A DNA stretch of 64,000 bases from QHWT01 sp963755695. GTDB lineage: Bacteria; Acidobacteriota; Vicinamibacteria; Vicinamibacterales; 2-12-FULL-66-21. The stretch spans positions 124,001 through 188,000 of the forward strand of contig CAVWLB010000008.1 in assembly GCA_963755695.1 (NCBI GenBank), written 5' to 3'. Every line of letters starts with the position of its first letter. The first letter of the stretch is position 1. A program made the translations under genes and the position numbers. The notes below the pieces were generated by a model. That model saw only the letters and a program-made list of their open reading frames with translations. It did not search any database and had not been told where the DNA came from. This document shows, piece by piece, positions 45,473 through 53,882 of the stretch.

Positions 45473-46990
45473 ATGAGAAACGCGTTCTTGATTGCCTGTG
45501 TCATCACGGCAACGGCCGCATGGAACCTCGGTCCGCGGCTGTGGGCAGAAGAGGACAGAGCCCAGGACTTTGGTCTGTTCGTGCAACGGCAGCTGAACGA
45601 TCGATCGGAAGCGCTCTTGGGCGTCGGAAAGCCTTTGAGCACGAGCGCTCTCGGGCCTTTCACCGGGGCCGACAGCACCCAGGCGATCGCCGTCGCTCAG
45701 GGCCTGCACGTTTCCCTGGTTTCATCTGCGGTGCACTTCTCTACCGACCAGATCGTGCTCTGGCCCACCGATTCGCACCCGCTCTTCCTGTTCGTCTGCG
45801 ATGAGAGCAGCAGCGACCCTGCGGTGCAGCGGGTGGACCTCTCGCAACCGGCGAACGCGAACGCCACCACGATTCTGACCGGCCTCGTGTCGTGCGATCC
45901 GATTCGTCGCACACCGTGGGGTAGCCTCATCGCGGGTGAAGAATCCACTGACGGCGGTGTCTACGAGATCATGGACCCGCTCAGCATCACCACGCCAATC
46001 GCCGTCACCAACAGGGCGACCGGCGCCACTAGCGATCCGCGCGTCGTCAAGCGCCAGGCGCTCGGTCAGCTCGCGTGGGAAGGTAATCCCGTACAGGCAG
46101 ATGGCACGATCATCTTCGGCGACGAGTTGAGGCCGGGAGGAGGGAACCCTGGCGGGAGCATGTATAAGTTCGTCCCGCAGTTTCCTTTCACCGGCAGCTT
46201 CGTCATCACGAATCCTGCGCAATCTCCATTCACGTCCGGACAGCTCTTTGGATTGAAGGTGGGTTCTAATGGCGACAACGGCCAGGGAACCGAGATTGGC
46301 CAGGGCGTTTGGGTAGAGATCGACGCATCCGCCTTCCGCGATCCCAGCGGCAACATCGTATTGCGACAGGCCCAAGCCGCGCTGAAGCTGACGGGGTACT
46401 ATCGCCCTGAAGATATGGACATCGATCCGATGGTCCACTCGACCGGCGAGGTCAGGGTCTGCTGGGCCGACACCGGCCGCATGACGAACGGCGGCGGCAG
46501 CGTGGTTGAAACGGGCTCGATTTACGGTGAGATCGTCTGCCTTCACGACCTGCCGGATGCTATGGCCGTGAGCGGCAAGGTGCCGACCGTGAGGCGCTAC
46601 ATCGCCGGCAGCTCGCAGTTCGCCATGTTCGACAACGTCGCGTTCCAGCCGAAGACCGGCAATGTGGCGCTCACGGAAGACGGCGAGGTCGAAGTGGTCA
46701 AAGCCGACGGCACCTCGGAACTGCGCGGCAACGATATCCTCCTGTGCCTGCCTGACGGCAACGACGACGACGTGCAGAGCGACGGATGCATTCGGATTGC
46801 GTCACTGCGCGACACGGCATCCGAGCCAACCGGAATCATCTTCGATGCATCGGGCGAGAACCTGTTTGTCAGCCTGCAGCACCGCCCCACCAACGTCGGT
46901 GCGCTGCTCAAGATCAGCGGCTTCAAAGTTCGAAACGATCATCGCGGTCCGAACGACTACGCCGGATCTCTCCCGCAACCGGTGCGTTGA
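45473..46990 (+). CDS. PhoX-family (DUF839) secreted phosphatase-like protein
   Basis: 505 residues with an N-terminal signal-like helix (NAFLIACVITATAAW). The PhoX propeller pattern is followed: TPWGSLIAGEES near 145, FGDELRPGGGN and MYKFVP near 210-235, YYRPEDMDIDP near 305, FDNVAFQPKTG near 383 and EPTGIIFDASGENLFVSLQH near 460. PhoX enzymes are Ca/Fe-dependent monoesterases. No twin-arginine motif is visible at the start, unlike classic PhoX, so the true role is uncertain. Confidence 0.78.
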   Translation: MRNAFLIACVITATAAWNLGPRLWAEEDRAQDFGLFVQRQLNDRSEALLGVGKPLSTSALGPFTGADSTQAIAVAQGLHVSLVSSAVHFSTDQIVLWPTDSHPLFLFVCDESSSDPAVQRVDLSQPANANATTILTGLVSCDPIRRTPWGSLIAGEESTDGGVYEIMDPLSITTPIAVTNRATGATSDPRVVKRQALGQLAWEGNPVQADGTIIFGDELRPGGGNPGGSMYKFVPQFPFTGSFVITNPAQSPFTSGQLFGLKVGSNGDNGQGTEIGQGVWVEIDASAFRDPSGNIVLRQAQAALKLTGYYRPEDMDIDPMVHSTGEVRVCWADTGRMTNGGGSVVETGSIYGEIVCLHDLPDAMAVSGKVPTVRRYIAGSSQFAMFDNVAFQPKTGNVALTEDGEVEVVKADGTSELRGNDILLCLPDGNDDDVQSDGCIRIASLRDTASEPTGIIFDASGENLFVSLQHRPTNVGALLKISGFKVRNDHRGPNDYAGSLPQPVR

Positions 46991-47040
46991 TTGATGCGCT
47001 TTAAATGTTGAAACAGATCGTCAATAGGAACTGTTGAACA

Positions 47041-47140
47041 AGGGATGGACTGAGGTCCACCTTCGCGCTTCGCGCTACGGCGGACAACCTTCGCGTGGCC
47101 GCTGCGCCGCGGCCTGCCAACCGAAGCCGCGAGCGAAGGT
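47041..47140. repeat. Intergenic CTTCGCGCTTCGCGCTACGG-type repeat next to tRNA-Ser
   Basis: GGTCCACCTTCGCGCTTCGC, then GCTACGGCGGACAACCTTCG, is partly complementary to CCGCGAGCGAAGGTTGGCGG at the right end. It forms a long hairpin just downstream of the tRNA-Ser (minus strand) and after the PhoX stop, so it may end transcription from both sides. Such TTCGCGCTACGGCGGACA-like words are common in environmental GC-rich genomes. Confidence 0.6.
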
Positions 47141-47231
47141 TGGCGGAGAGGGAGGGATTCGAACCCCCGTGCCGGTTACCCGGCAAGACGCTTTCGAGGC
47201 GCCCCCGTTACGACCACTTCGGTACCTCTCC
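47141..47231 (-). tRNA. tRNA-Ser(CGA)
   Basis: Read on the minus strand from 47231: acceptor GGAGAGG pairs with CCTCTCC. The anticodon stem GGCGC/GCGTC encloses the loop CTCGAAA with anticodon CGA. A long variable arm (CTTGCCGGGTAACCGGCA) and the T arm GGGGGTTCGAATCCCTCC follow, then discriminator G. CCA is encoded (complement of TGG 47141-47143). Total 91 nt, normal for serine tRNA. Confidence 0.95.
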
Positions 47232-47313
47232 GTTATTCACTTCGCTCGGCTGGGGCCCTCAACGTCCCCAGCCTCGCTGCGCGCTCGCGGTCGCCTTTTA
47301 CTGCATCGCGGCG

Positions 47314-47781
47314 CTAGCTTCTGTCGTCACGGCGTTCCTTGAAAAACGCCTGCATCACGGCCCGGCACTCGTCTTCGAGCACATGCCCCGTCACCTCGAG
47401 TCGATGATTGAGGGCGGGGTGCTCGTGGGCGCGCTGCGTCGATTCGATTGCCCCCGCTTTGGGCTCCAGCGCGCCAAAAACAAGGCGCGCGATGCGGGCG
47501 TGGACCATTGCGCCCACGCACATCTGGCAGGGTTCGATCGTCACGTACAAGGTCGCCCCCGTCAACCGATAATTCCCAATGCGCTGCGCGGCGTCCCGGA
47601 CGGCCACGATCTCGGCGTGGGCCGTGGGGTCGTGGGTCCCGATCGGCTGGTTGCAACCCGCCCCCGCGATCTCCCCGTCGATGACGACCACCGCGCCAAC
47701 CGGCACTTCGCCTCGGCCGTGGGCCTGCCGGGCGGCATGCAGCGCCGCACGCATGAACCGTTCGTCGGTGTTGGTGCTCAC
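47314..47781 (-). CDS. tadA: tRNA-specific adenosine deaminase TadA
   Basis: 155 residues from GTG 47781; the longer frame to 47964 has no family-like sequence. Zinc-site motifs are DPTAHAEIVAVRDAA with the catalytic Glu and EPCQMCVGAMVHARI. The N-terminus FMRAALHAARQAHGRGEVPV and the end part HRLEVTGHVLEDECRAVMQAFF are typical. TadA converts A34 to inosine in tRNA-Arg(ACG); that substrate gene lies at 51.5 kb in this window. Confidence 0.95.
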   Translation of the reverse strand: MSTNTDERFMRAALHAARQAHGRGEVPVGAVVVIDGEIAGAGCNQPIGTHDPTAHAEIVAVRDAAQRIGNYRLTGATLYVTIEPCQMCVGAMVHARIARLVFGALEPKAGAIESTQRAHEHPALNHRLEVTGHVLEDECRAVMQAFFKERRDDRS

Positions 47782-48031
47782 GCTTGGGTTAACTGCGCTT
47801 GGGTTCCCACCTTCAACGATGCTCTCTTGGGACGCCGCCGACCTCACCAGTAAAATCCATTGACCGACGCCCGTTTCTATAATAGAAGAGTCAGGTTCCC
47901 GAACCGTTACGTCGGCACACACCGGGCCTGTCTGTCTGCGCACGGCGCCGTTGGCCGCAGCCACTGACGCCGCTCAGGTCTCGCGTGGGGTCCATGCCGT
48001 AGGCAAAACCAGCCTGCAACCTCGAGACGCC

Positions 48032-49180
48032 ATGATGTATCGCGAAGTGAGTGTTGCACCCGGGAACATCCCGCAAGACTATCTGACCACTATTGTCTCA
48101 TCGCCCTCGGAAATCGGGCGACTTGACATGGCGGTCGATTGGCTGATGCCCGACCGGGACGTCACGCTCACCCCGTCTTTTTTTCTCGCCTCGCTCGGGG
48201 AGAACTGGCTGCCGCGCGTTGCCGTGGTGCATTGCAGAAATGTAATCGCCGGGGTCGTCTATGCGAAGGAACGGACGATTGCCGGTTTCCCCACCGGACT
48301 CATCTACGCCGACGGCCGCCTCGGCACGCTGGCGGTCGCCAAGGCCCAAGATCGCGAAAGCATCCTGGTCGCGGCGGCTCGGGCGTGGCTCGCGCTGTCT
48401 CGGGTTCACGGCGTCCGTCTGGCAATTGCCCCGGGCGGCGCCGAAGCGAGAGCACTGGCAAGGATCGGCTCCACAACCCCGATCGAGTTGACGCACTCGC
48501 CAGCGGCGCAGACCGAGCTTCACAGCCGGCTCGTGCTGCCAGCATCCTACGAGACCTTCCTCGAGTCGCTCGGCAAGAAGACGCGCCGCAACTTTCGCTA
48601 CTACCGCCGGAAGTTCGAAGCGGCCGGCCACATCTATCTCGAACGCCTCACCCACGAGGAGTTTGCTCGCGCGGCGAGCGAACTGAGAACCCATTGCCAC
48701 CTGTCGAGCAGCATCAGCGAGATTAAGCGAGCCGTGCGCACCGTGACGTCAGCAAGCGAGGCCTGGATCGCCGGATTGAAGCATTCGGACGGCCAGTGGC
48801 TGAGCGTATCGGCAGGCTGGTTCGGCAACGGTTGCGCTACGATGTTTCTCCAGCTCAATAACGATCAGCAGTTCGGCGACGCCTCGCTCTCCGTGGTTCT
48901 TCGCGCGTATCTGATCGAGACGTTCATCCAGAAGGGCATTTCTGAACTCGTCTTCTGGTCCGGATCCGCGCCGCCGCTTTCCCGTTACGTCCAGCCCATT
49001 GCCGCGCTCGCCGTTCATCTCGATACGCCGACGATCGGATGGCGGTTCGTTCGAGGCATGATCAGCACGACCGAGCCGTGGATCGGGCGGTGGATCACAC
49101 CCGACGTGCGCTGGATGGTTGGCTCGGGGCTGTCTTCCGAACCGCTCGACGCCGAGCAGGATCCGCCGGCGCCGTCCTAG
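48032..49180 (+). CDS. GNAT-fold protein (CelD/FemAB-like acetyltransferase domain)
   Basis: 382 residues from ATG 48032; upstream codons are not convincing. The region 160-330 fits the GNAT domain of CelD/BcsL and FemAB-like proteins: YETFLESLGKKTRRNFRYYR near 170, AWIAGLKHSDGQWLSVSAGW and SLSVVLRAYLIETFIQKGIS. The family often acts in polysaccharide or envelope synthesis. The first 150 residues contain a half-domain of the same type, as in double-GNAT proteins. Substrate unknown. Confidence 0.72.
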   Translation: MMYREVSVAPGNIPQDYLTTIVSSPSEIGRLDMAVDWLMPDRDVTLTPSFFLASLGENWLPRVAVVHCRNVIAGVVYAKERTIAGFPTGLIYADGRLGTLAVAKAQDRESILVAAARAWLALSRVHGVRLAIAPGGAEARALARIGSTTPIELTHSPAAQTELHSRLVLPASYETFLESLGKKTRRNFRYYRRKFEAAGHIYLERLTHEEFARAASELRTHCHLSSSISEIKRAVRTVTSASEAWIAGLKHSDGQWLSVSAGWFGNGCATMFLQLNNDQQFGDASLSVVLRAYLIETFIQKGISELVFWSGSAPPLSRYVQPIAALAVHLDTPTIGWRFVRGMISTTEPWIGRWITPDVRWMVGSGLSSEPLDAEQDPPAPS

Positions 49181-49208
49181 TACGACAACGCTCCGGGCAA
49201 CAGAGCGT

Positions 49209-50006
49209 CTATCTCGGCAGACGCGTCTCGAGAAACGTGCTCACGGCGCGCAACACCACCTCCGGCTTCTCGCGGTGCGGCACATGTCCGCAGTTTTCAA
49301 CGATCACGATGTCGGTGGGCGTTGTCGCAATCTCCGCGATCCGTTGTGGATGCGCGCTGCTCCCGTACTCGTCCCGGTCCCCGTGAATCGCGAGGACCGG
49401 GCATCGCAGCCGGCGCAGGTAGGTATCGAGCGCCAGGGTTGCGAATTCGGGGTGAAGCCAGGTCTCCGTCCAGCCATTCAGCACCCAGGCGGCTTTGTCC
49501 CCGTGATATCGCTTGAGCCGCTCGATCTGCCCGGGCGCCTCGAAAGCCGACTTCGCGTCTCGAATGGCGGCGAGGGTGCGATCCTCTACGAAGGTTTGAG
49601 CCGACTCCGTGATGACGGCGACAGCGGCTTCGGCAAACCGCGAGGCGGCGATCACCGCCATCGCTCCGCCAACGCTATGACCGAACAGGATCATCCGATC
49701 GATCGCGAGCTCCGCTCGAAGCGCAGGAATACTGGAGCGTGCCTCATTGCGAACGAACGCGATCTCCAACCGATCGCGATGCGGGTCCGACTTTCCGAAA
49801 CCGAGCCGGTCGTATGCGATCACTGGACCGCCGGTGGCGGTCGTCAGCCTGGCGGGGAAATCACGCCACAGTTCGACAGACCCGAGCGAATCGTGGAACA
49901 GGATGATCGGGGGAATCGCGCGTAACTGCTCCTGGCCGCCCCAGATGCGAGCAAAGAGCCTTCCGCCCGGAGTGTTCACGAAGACGTCGTCGGTTCGCAC
50001 TGCCAT
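49209..50006 (-). CDS. Alpha/beta hydrolase
   Basis: 265 residues. Oxyanion region PIILFHDSLGSVELW near 35, nucleophile elbow ILFGHSVGGAMAV near 108 with the serine in G-H-S-V-G, acid region VLAIHGDRDEYG near 200, and the catalytic histidine in VENCGHVPHREKPE near 240. Complete and of usual length. Substrate cannot be read from sequence. It follows the DUF2182 gene by 18 bp. Confidence 0.9.
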   Translation of the reverse strand: MAVRTDDVFVNTPGGRLFARIWGGQEQLRAIPPIILFHDSLGSVELWRDFPARLTTATGGPVIAYDRLGFGKSDPHRDRLEIAFVRNEARSSIPALRAELAIDRMILFGHSVGGAMAVIAASRFAEAAVAVITESAQTFVEDRTLAAIRDAKSAFEAPGQIERLKRYHGDKAAWVLNGWTETWLHPEFATLALDTYLRRLRCPVLAIHGDRDEYGSSAHPQRIAEIATTPTDIVIVENCGHVPHREKPEVVLRAVSTFLETRLPR

Positions 50007-50024
50007 CTCGCCGGTGCGGACTCG

Positions 50025-50657
50025 CTAAGGAAGCACCGCCAGCTGCCAGATACCGCCAGCCAGCAGTGCGACCCCGAGCAGCCGCCGCAACGTCTGTCCA
50101 TACGGCGCGGTCTGTTCGACGAACGCCAGCACACCCAGCATCACCATCCAGAGTGTGTTCATCACCCCGACCGCGAACGCCGTCGCCATGAGCGCCCAGC
50201 AGCAGCCCACGCAGAAGAGGCCGTGATGAAGGCCCATGCGGAAGGCGCCGAGCGGACCGTTGCGCCAGCGTGTCAGGAAGTACCCGAGCGGCGTCCGACA
50301 ATGCGCCAGGCAGGAGCGCTTCAGCGATGCGAACTGATAGAGTCCGGCGATCAGGAGGATCACCGCACCGATCCGTGGGACAACGGCGTCGCTGGACAGC
50401 GGCATCAGCGCGGTGCGCTGGAGTGCTCGCTGCAGGAATGCTGCGCCGATTGCGTAGCCGAGCCACGCGACCAGATAGCCCGACACCAACCGCACCGTCG
50501 CACCAACATCTGGATCGGGTCCGCCGCCGTTGCAGCGATGGAAGGCACGCACCCAGGGCCAGACCGCCGGCGCCATCATCGCCGCCATCATGGCGAACCA
50601 CGTCAGCGCCAGCGGCCAAAGGAGAACCTCCGACGAAGCGTGCGGGTGCCCGATCAT
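50025..50657 (-). CDS. DUF2182 integral membrane protein
   Basis: 210 residues from ATG 50657, which shares a base with the preceding stop (TGATG). Five or six helices are seen. Family marks are WFAMMAAMMAPAVWPWVRAF near residue 17 and SLKRSCLAHCRTPLGYFLTR near 103, and MGLHHGLFCVGCCWALMATA near 132. These carry Met, His and Cys that could bind metal. The larger frame to 50984 runs out of phase through DUF1326 and is rejected. DUF2182 and DUF1326 are a known gene pair. Confidence 0.88.
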   Translation of the reverse strand: MIGHPHASSEVLLWPLALTWFAMMAAMMAPAVWPWVRAFHRCNGGGPDPDVGATVRLVSGYLVAWLGYAIGAAFLQRALQRTALMPLSSDAVVPRIGAVILLIAGLYQFASLKRSCLAHCRTPLGYFLTRWRNGPLGAFRMGLHHGLFCVGCCWALMATAFAVGVMNTLWMVMLGVLAFVEQTAPYGQTLRRLLGVALLAGGIWQLAVLP

Positions 50658-51304
50658 CACATCGCGGCCGGCGCCGAGACCGGATCGGTGACCCGCCACT
50701 CGAAGTGCGAGAAGAGGCCGTGCGATTCTTTCGTCCGGAACCTCACCACGCCATCGTCGTACTCCGATTCGCCGAGTGCGATCACCTGGGTCGGCGCATG
50801 GATCTGATTGAAGATGTTCTCGAACAGCACCGGCTTGGACTTGTCGCGGCCGCGAATCTGGGTCACGACCGTCTTCAGCCGATCGACAATGGAGGCGCGC
50901 TTGACCGGCCCTTCGTCCTCGATCGCGATCGGGCGGAACTCGGTCGGCTGCCTGGTGGCGACAAACGCCGCCAGCTTCGCCCACGGCCCGCCGGCGTGCC
51001 CCATCAAGATCATTTCGATAGCGCGCCGCTGCGCATCGGATGCACTCTCGTCGATGATGATCGTCTGCATCCAGCCGCCGTCGATCATCCGCTGCGGCGT
51101 ATCGAACGCGATCACCGCACGGGTGCCGGCCAGCGAGACATCGCCGAACCTTCCCTCGTCGAAGCGCAGCGCCCAGTAGCCCTTGCAGCGCTCATGGGTG
51201 CAGTTCTGGCTGAAGTGCATGTGCCCCGGACAGACGAGCGCGCAGGAGCAGTTTTCGAAGATCAGGCCGCGGGCGTACCAGGAAGTAGAGATCATCGACG
51301 TCAT
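50657..51304 (-). CDS. DUF1326 protein
   Basis: 215 residues. The N-terminal FENCSCALVCPGH has the C-x-C-x3-C pattern of the family (about residues 19-25), followed by NCTHERCKGYWALRF and later IEMILMGHAGGPWAKLAAFV. The cysteines and histidines suggest metal or thiol chemistry. Translation is coupled to DUF2182 by a one-base stop/start overlap. Biochemical role unknown. Confidence 0.9.
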   Translation of the reverse strand: MTSMISTSWYARGLIFENCSCALVCPGHMHFSQNCTHERCKGYWALRFDEGRFGDVSLAGTRAVIAFDTPQRMIDGGWMQTIIIDESASDAQRRAIEMILMGHAGGPWAKLAAFVATRQPTEFRPIAIEDEGPVKRASIVDRLKTVVTQIRGRDKSKPVLFENIFNQIHAPTQVIALGESEYDDGVVRFRTKESHGLFSHFEWRVTDPVSAPAAM

Positions 51305-51449
51305 TCGATCAGCTGCCTCGACTTCTTGATGTTACTCGCCGGGACGGCGATAGGGAATGCGGCCGAGAAAGCGGTGTTCACGCTCGTTGGCCAGCCTGGC
51401 GACACGCGTCTCGACGAATGCGATGTAGCTTCGGATTTCTTAGGAGGGT

Positions 51450-51526
51450 TGGCGCGCCCTGCAAGACTCGAACTTGCGACCTCCTGGTTCGTAGCCAGAC
51501 GCTCTATCCAACTGAGCTAAGGGCGC
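51450..51526 (-). tRNA. tRNA-Arg(ACG)
   Basis: Read on the minus strand from 51526: acceptor GCGCCCT with AGGGCGC, D arm TAGCTCAGTTGGATAGAGCG, anticodon stem TCTGG/CCAGG around loop CTACGAA with anticodon ACG, T arm CAAGTTCGAGTCTTG. The discriminator is G and CCA is encoded (complement of TGG 51450-51452). Total 77 nt. A34 should be edited to inosine by TadA. Confidence 0.96.
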
Positions 51527-51627
51527 GGCGAAACTCCGATTATACCAGATCGGTTCGCGCTCACTCCCAACCGCAGGTCCTCCAGGCAGGAGAATCAAGC
51601 CGCCTGGCCCGCCTCTATAATGGGACC

Positions 51628-52125
51628 GTGTCGGTAGCGGATCACCGGAAGACGGCGGCCACCGGCGTTCGCTGTTTCGTGTTGACGATCAGTGACACGC
51701 GCACGGAAGCCACCGATACCGGCGGACGCGCAATCGTGGAACTGCTCGACGCTGCCGGACACCTCGTGACCGAGCGCGCAATCCTGCGCGATGAACCGCG
51801 CGAGGTTCGCGACGCTGTTGCCGCGCACCTCGGCACGGTCGACGTGATCGTGACGACCGGGGGTACCGGCATCACCTCGCGCGACAGCACCTACGAAGCC
51901 ATCCATGGATTACTCGAGAAGCGGCTCGACGGCTTCGGCGAATTGTTTCGCGCGCTGAGCTACCAGGAAATCGGCAGCGCCGCAATCCTCACGCGGGCGG
52001 CGGCAGGCGTCGCACGCGCGACCGCGGTCTTCATGCTGCCGGGATCAGAACATGCCGTGCGGCTCGGGATGGCGCGACTCATCGTCCCCGAGCTGGGGCA
52101 CATCGTCAGAGAACTGAGACGCTGA
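51628..52125 (+). CDS. moaB: MoaB/Mog molybdenum cofactor protein
   Basis: 165 residues from GTG 51628; the longer frame passes antisense through the tRNA-Arg. MPT-binding fold motifs: VLTISDTRTEATDTGGRAIV near 17, IVTTGGTGITSRDSTYEA near 77, and the end FMLPGSEHAVRLGMARLIVP. It adenylates molybdopterin or supports that step. Three bases separate its stop from the moeA start, so the two are in one operon. MoaB versus Mog cannot be settled by eye. Confidence 0.92.
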   Translation: MSVADHRKTAATGVRCFVLTISDTRTEATDTGGRAIVELLDAAGHLVTERAILRDEPREVRDAVAAHLGTVDVIVTTGGTGITSRDSTYEAIHGLLEKRLDGFGELFRALSYQEIGSAAILTRAAAGVARATAVFMLPGSEHAVRLGMARLIVPELGHIVRELRR

Positions 52126-52128
52126 ACC

Positions 52129-53352
52129 ATGAAAGAGACGATGAAGCCGATCCGGGAGACGATCCCGCTCGAAGAGGCGCTGGCGCTGATTCTGGAGCAT
52201 GCGCCGCCGCTGACCCGCGTCGAGCGAGTGCCGCTCGCCGAATCGTCGGGTCGGGTGATCGCCTCCGCGCCCCTGGCGACCATGGATGTTCCGCCTTTCG
52301 ACCGTGCGGCAATGGACGGTTATGCGGTGCGAGCGGAAGACACGTTCGGCGCGGGACGATATGAACCTCGCGTCCTGTGCTCCGTCGACAAGGTCTACAC
52401 CGGCCAGGTTTCGACGCGAACGGTTCGCGAAGGGGAGTGCATCGAGATTGCGACCGGTGCGCCAATGCCTGACGGGGCGGATGCGGTAGTGATGGTGGAA
52501 GAGACCGAACGCGTCACGGGTACGAGCGACATCTCGGTTTTCACGCCCGTCTATCCACGCCAGAACGTCGGACGCCAGGCTGCCGATATCGCCGCCGGGC
52601 AGGAGGTGCTGCAGCCGGGTGACGTGCTGAACCCGAGCCGCGTTGGCGCGCTGGCGGCAATCGGAGCGCTGGAACTCGACGTATATGCGCGTCCACGGAT
52701 CGGGATCCTGTCGACCGGCAACGAAATCGTCCCGCCGGGCACCCGGCTCGGACCCGGGCAGATCTACGACATCAATCAGTTCACGCTTTCATCGATCATC
52801 AGGGCGCACGGGGGCGAGCCGATCGTTCAGCCGACGGCCCAGGACAATCTCGACGCATTGTCGCGCGCCATTGATGCTGCGCTGGCGGAAGACGTCCTCG
52901 TCTTTTCGGGGGGCAGCTCCGTCGGCGAGCGCGACCTCATCCTCGACGTGCTGATGAAGCGAGGCGAGGTGTTGTTTCATGGCGTAGCCGTCAAACCAGG
53001 CAAGCCAACGGTCTTCGGGCGAGTGGACGGCAAGCCCGTGCTGGGGATGCCAGGCTACCCGACGTCATGTCTCTCCAATGGCTACATGCTGTTGGTCCCG
53101 ATGCTGAGGCGCATGGCCCGGCTTCCGGAACACCGGCCGCAGATCGTGCGCGTTCCGCTGGCGCGGAGGATCGTGTCAACTACCGGACGTCATCAGTTCT
53201 ACACAGTGAGGATCACGGATGGCGCGGCGACGCCCGCGTTCAAGGCGTCCGGCGACATCACGAGCATGTCGCGCGCCGATGGTTACGTCGAGATCCCGGC
53301 CCAGGTCGACATCGTCGAGGCCGGCGAGATCGTTGATGTGAAGCTGTTCTGA
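52129..53352 (+). CDS. moeA: Molybdopterin molybdenumtransferase MoeA
   Basis: 407 residues. Four-domain MoeA pattern: SGRVIASAPLATMDVPPFDR, RAAMDGYAV, IEIATGAPMPDGADAVVM, QPGDVLNPSRVGALAAIG, RIGILSTGNEIVPPGT, VFSGGSSVGERDLILDV, VKPGKPTVFGR and LGMPGYPTSCLSNGYML. It inserts molybdate into adenylylated molybdopterin. Its TGA overlaps the ATG of the next gene (ATGA-like TGATG), coupling it to the peroxiredoxin. Confidence 0.96.
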   Translation: MKETMKPIRETIPLEEALALILEHAPPLTRVERVPLAESSGRVIASAPLATMDVPPFDRAAMDGYAVRAEDTFGAGRYEPRVLCSVDKVYTGQVSTRTVREGECIEIATGAPMPDGADAVVMVEETERVTGTSDISVFTPVYPRQNVGRQAADIAAGQEVLQPGDVLNPSRVGALAAIGALELDVYARPRIGILSTGNEIVPPGTRLGPGQIYDINQFTLSSIIRAHGGEPIVQPTAQDNLDALSRAIDAALAEDVLVFSGGSSVGERDLILDVLMKRGEVLFHGVAVKPGKPTVFGRVDGKPVLGMPGYPTSCLSNGYMLLVPMLRRMARLPEHRPQIVRVPLARRIVSTTGRHQFYTVRITDGAATPAFKASGDITSMSRADGYVEIPAQVDIVEAGEIVDVKLF

Positions 53353-53819
53353 TGCATCGCTCCGAATTGACAGAGGCCCCAGGCTTCGCGCTGCCCGATC
53401 AAAAGGGGCGTGTGCACGCGCTCGCCGGCTACCTCGCGCGCGGCCGGCTGCTGCTGACCTTTCATCGCGGCACCTGGTGACCAAACTGCCGCCGCCGGTT
53501 CGGTGAGCTTGCCGACAACATCGCTGCCTACACCGCCCGCGGGGTCCAGGTGGTTGGAGTCGTATCTCAAAACGCCAACGCCGTCCGCACCTATATCGAA
53601 GAGACCGGCCTCCCGTTCGACATCCTGATCGACGAGCGTCGAGACACCTTGCGTGCCTATGGCGTGTGGCATCGGATCGGCCTCGATGCCTGGAACATCG
53701 CCCGCCCTGCGGTTTTCCTAATCGAGATCGATCGACGCGTCCGCTATTCCTTCATCGCGGACCAGCAGAGGGAGTTTCCGGCGCAGGAAGAAATCATCAC
53801 CGCGATAGACAGCAGATGA
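53352..53819 (+). CDS. Peroxiredoxin with in-frame TGA at the peroxidatic Cys: probable selenoprotein
   Basis: Reading from ATG 53352 (overlapping the moeA stop) gives 155 residues if TGA at 53478-53480 is read as selenocysteine. U43 falls in TFHRGTW-U-PNCRRRFGEL, exactly where AhpC/TSA proteins have the peroxidatic Cys of RGxWCPxC. C46 completes a UxxC pair. After the TGA the same frame goes on without break: VGVVSQNANAVRTYIEETGL, PFDILIDERRDTLRAYGV, RPAVFLIEIDRRVRYSFIAD and a normal stop at 53817. UxxC peroxiredoxin-like selenoproteins are an established class. A SECIS-like hairpin follows the TGA. The alternative is a nonsense mutation or sequence error of TGC/TGT. Confidence 0.82.
53481..53520 (+). 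promoter_or_regulatory. Candidate bacterial SECIS element
   Basis: Just after the TGA (53478-53480), GTT-CGG-T (53498-53504) pairs with G-CCG-(AC)-AAC (53511-53519), leaving the apical loop GAGCTT at 53505-53510. The loop begins with G and lies 24 nt after the TGA, inside the 16-37 nt range given for bacterial SECIS elements. The stem is short (7 pairs with a 2-base bulge), so the structure is plausible but not strong. Confidence 0.5.
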
Positions 53820-53882
53820 ATCAGAAATCCGCGATTCCTGATCCGCGTCAGCGATCCTGCTCAAACCATGGTTACGGTTCGC

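Noticed and set aside
47034..47853. Plus-strand frames starting near the tRNA-Ser (GEGGIRTPVP-type protein)
   Set aside because: This is a well-known false protein produced by reading antisense through a serine tRNA; the tRNA and tadA explain the DNA.
51418..51627. N-terminal extension of moaB and an overlapping plus frame
   Set aside because: The extra sequence (CKTRTCDLLV-like) is the antisense of tRNA-Arg, a common false call; GTG 51628 fits the family start.
53478..53480. Treating the peroxiredoxin as a plain pseudogene
   Set aside because: The stop is the single defect, is TGA rather than TAA/TAG, falls on the exact redox position, and the frame is otherwise intact; Sec is the better explanation, although error is not excluded.
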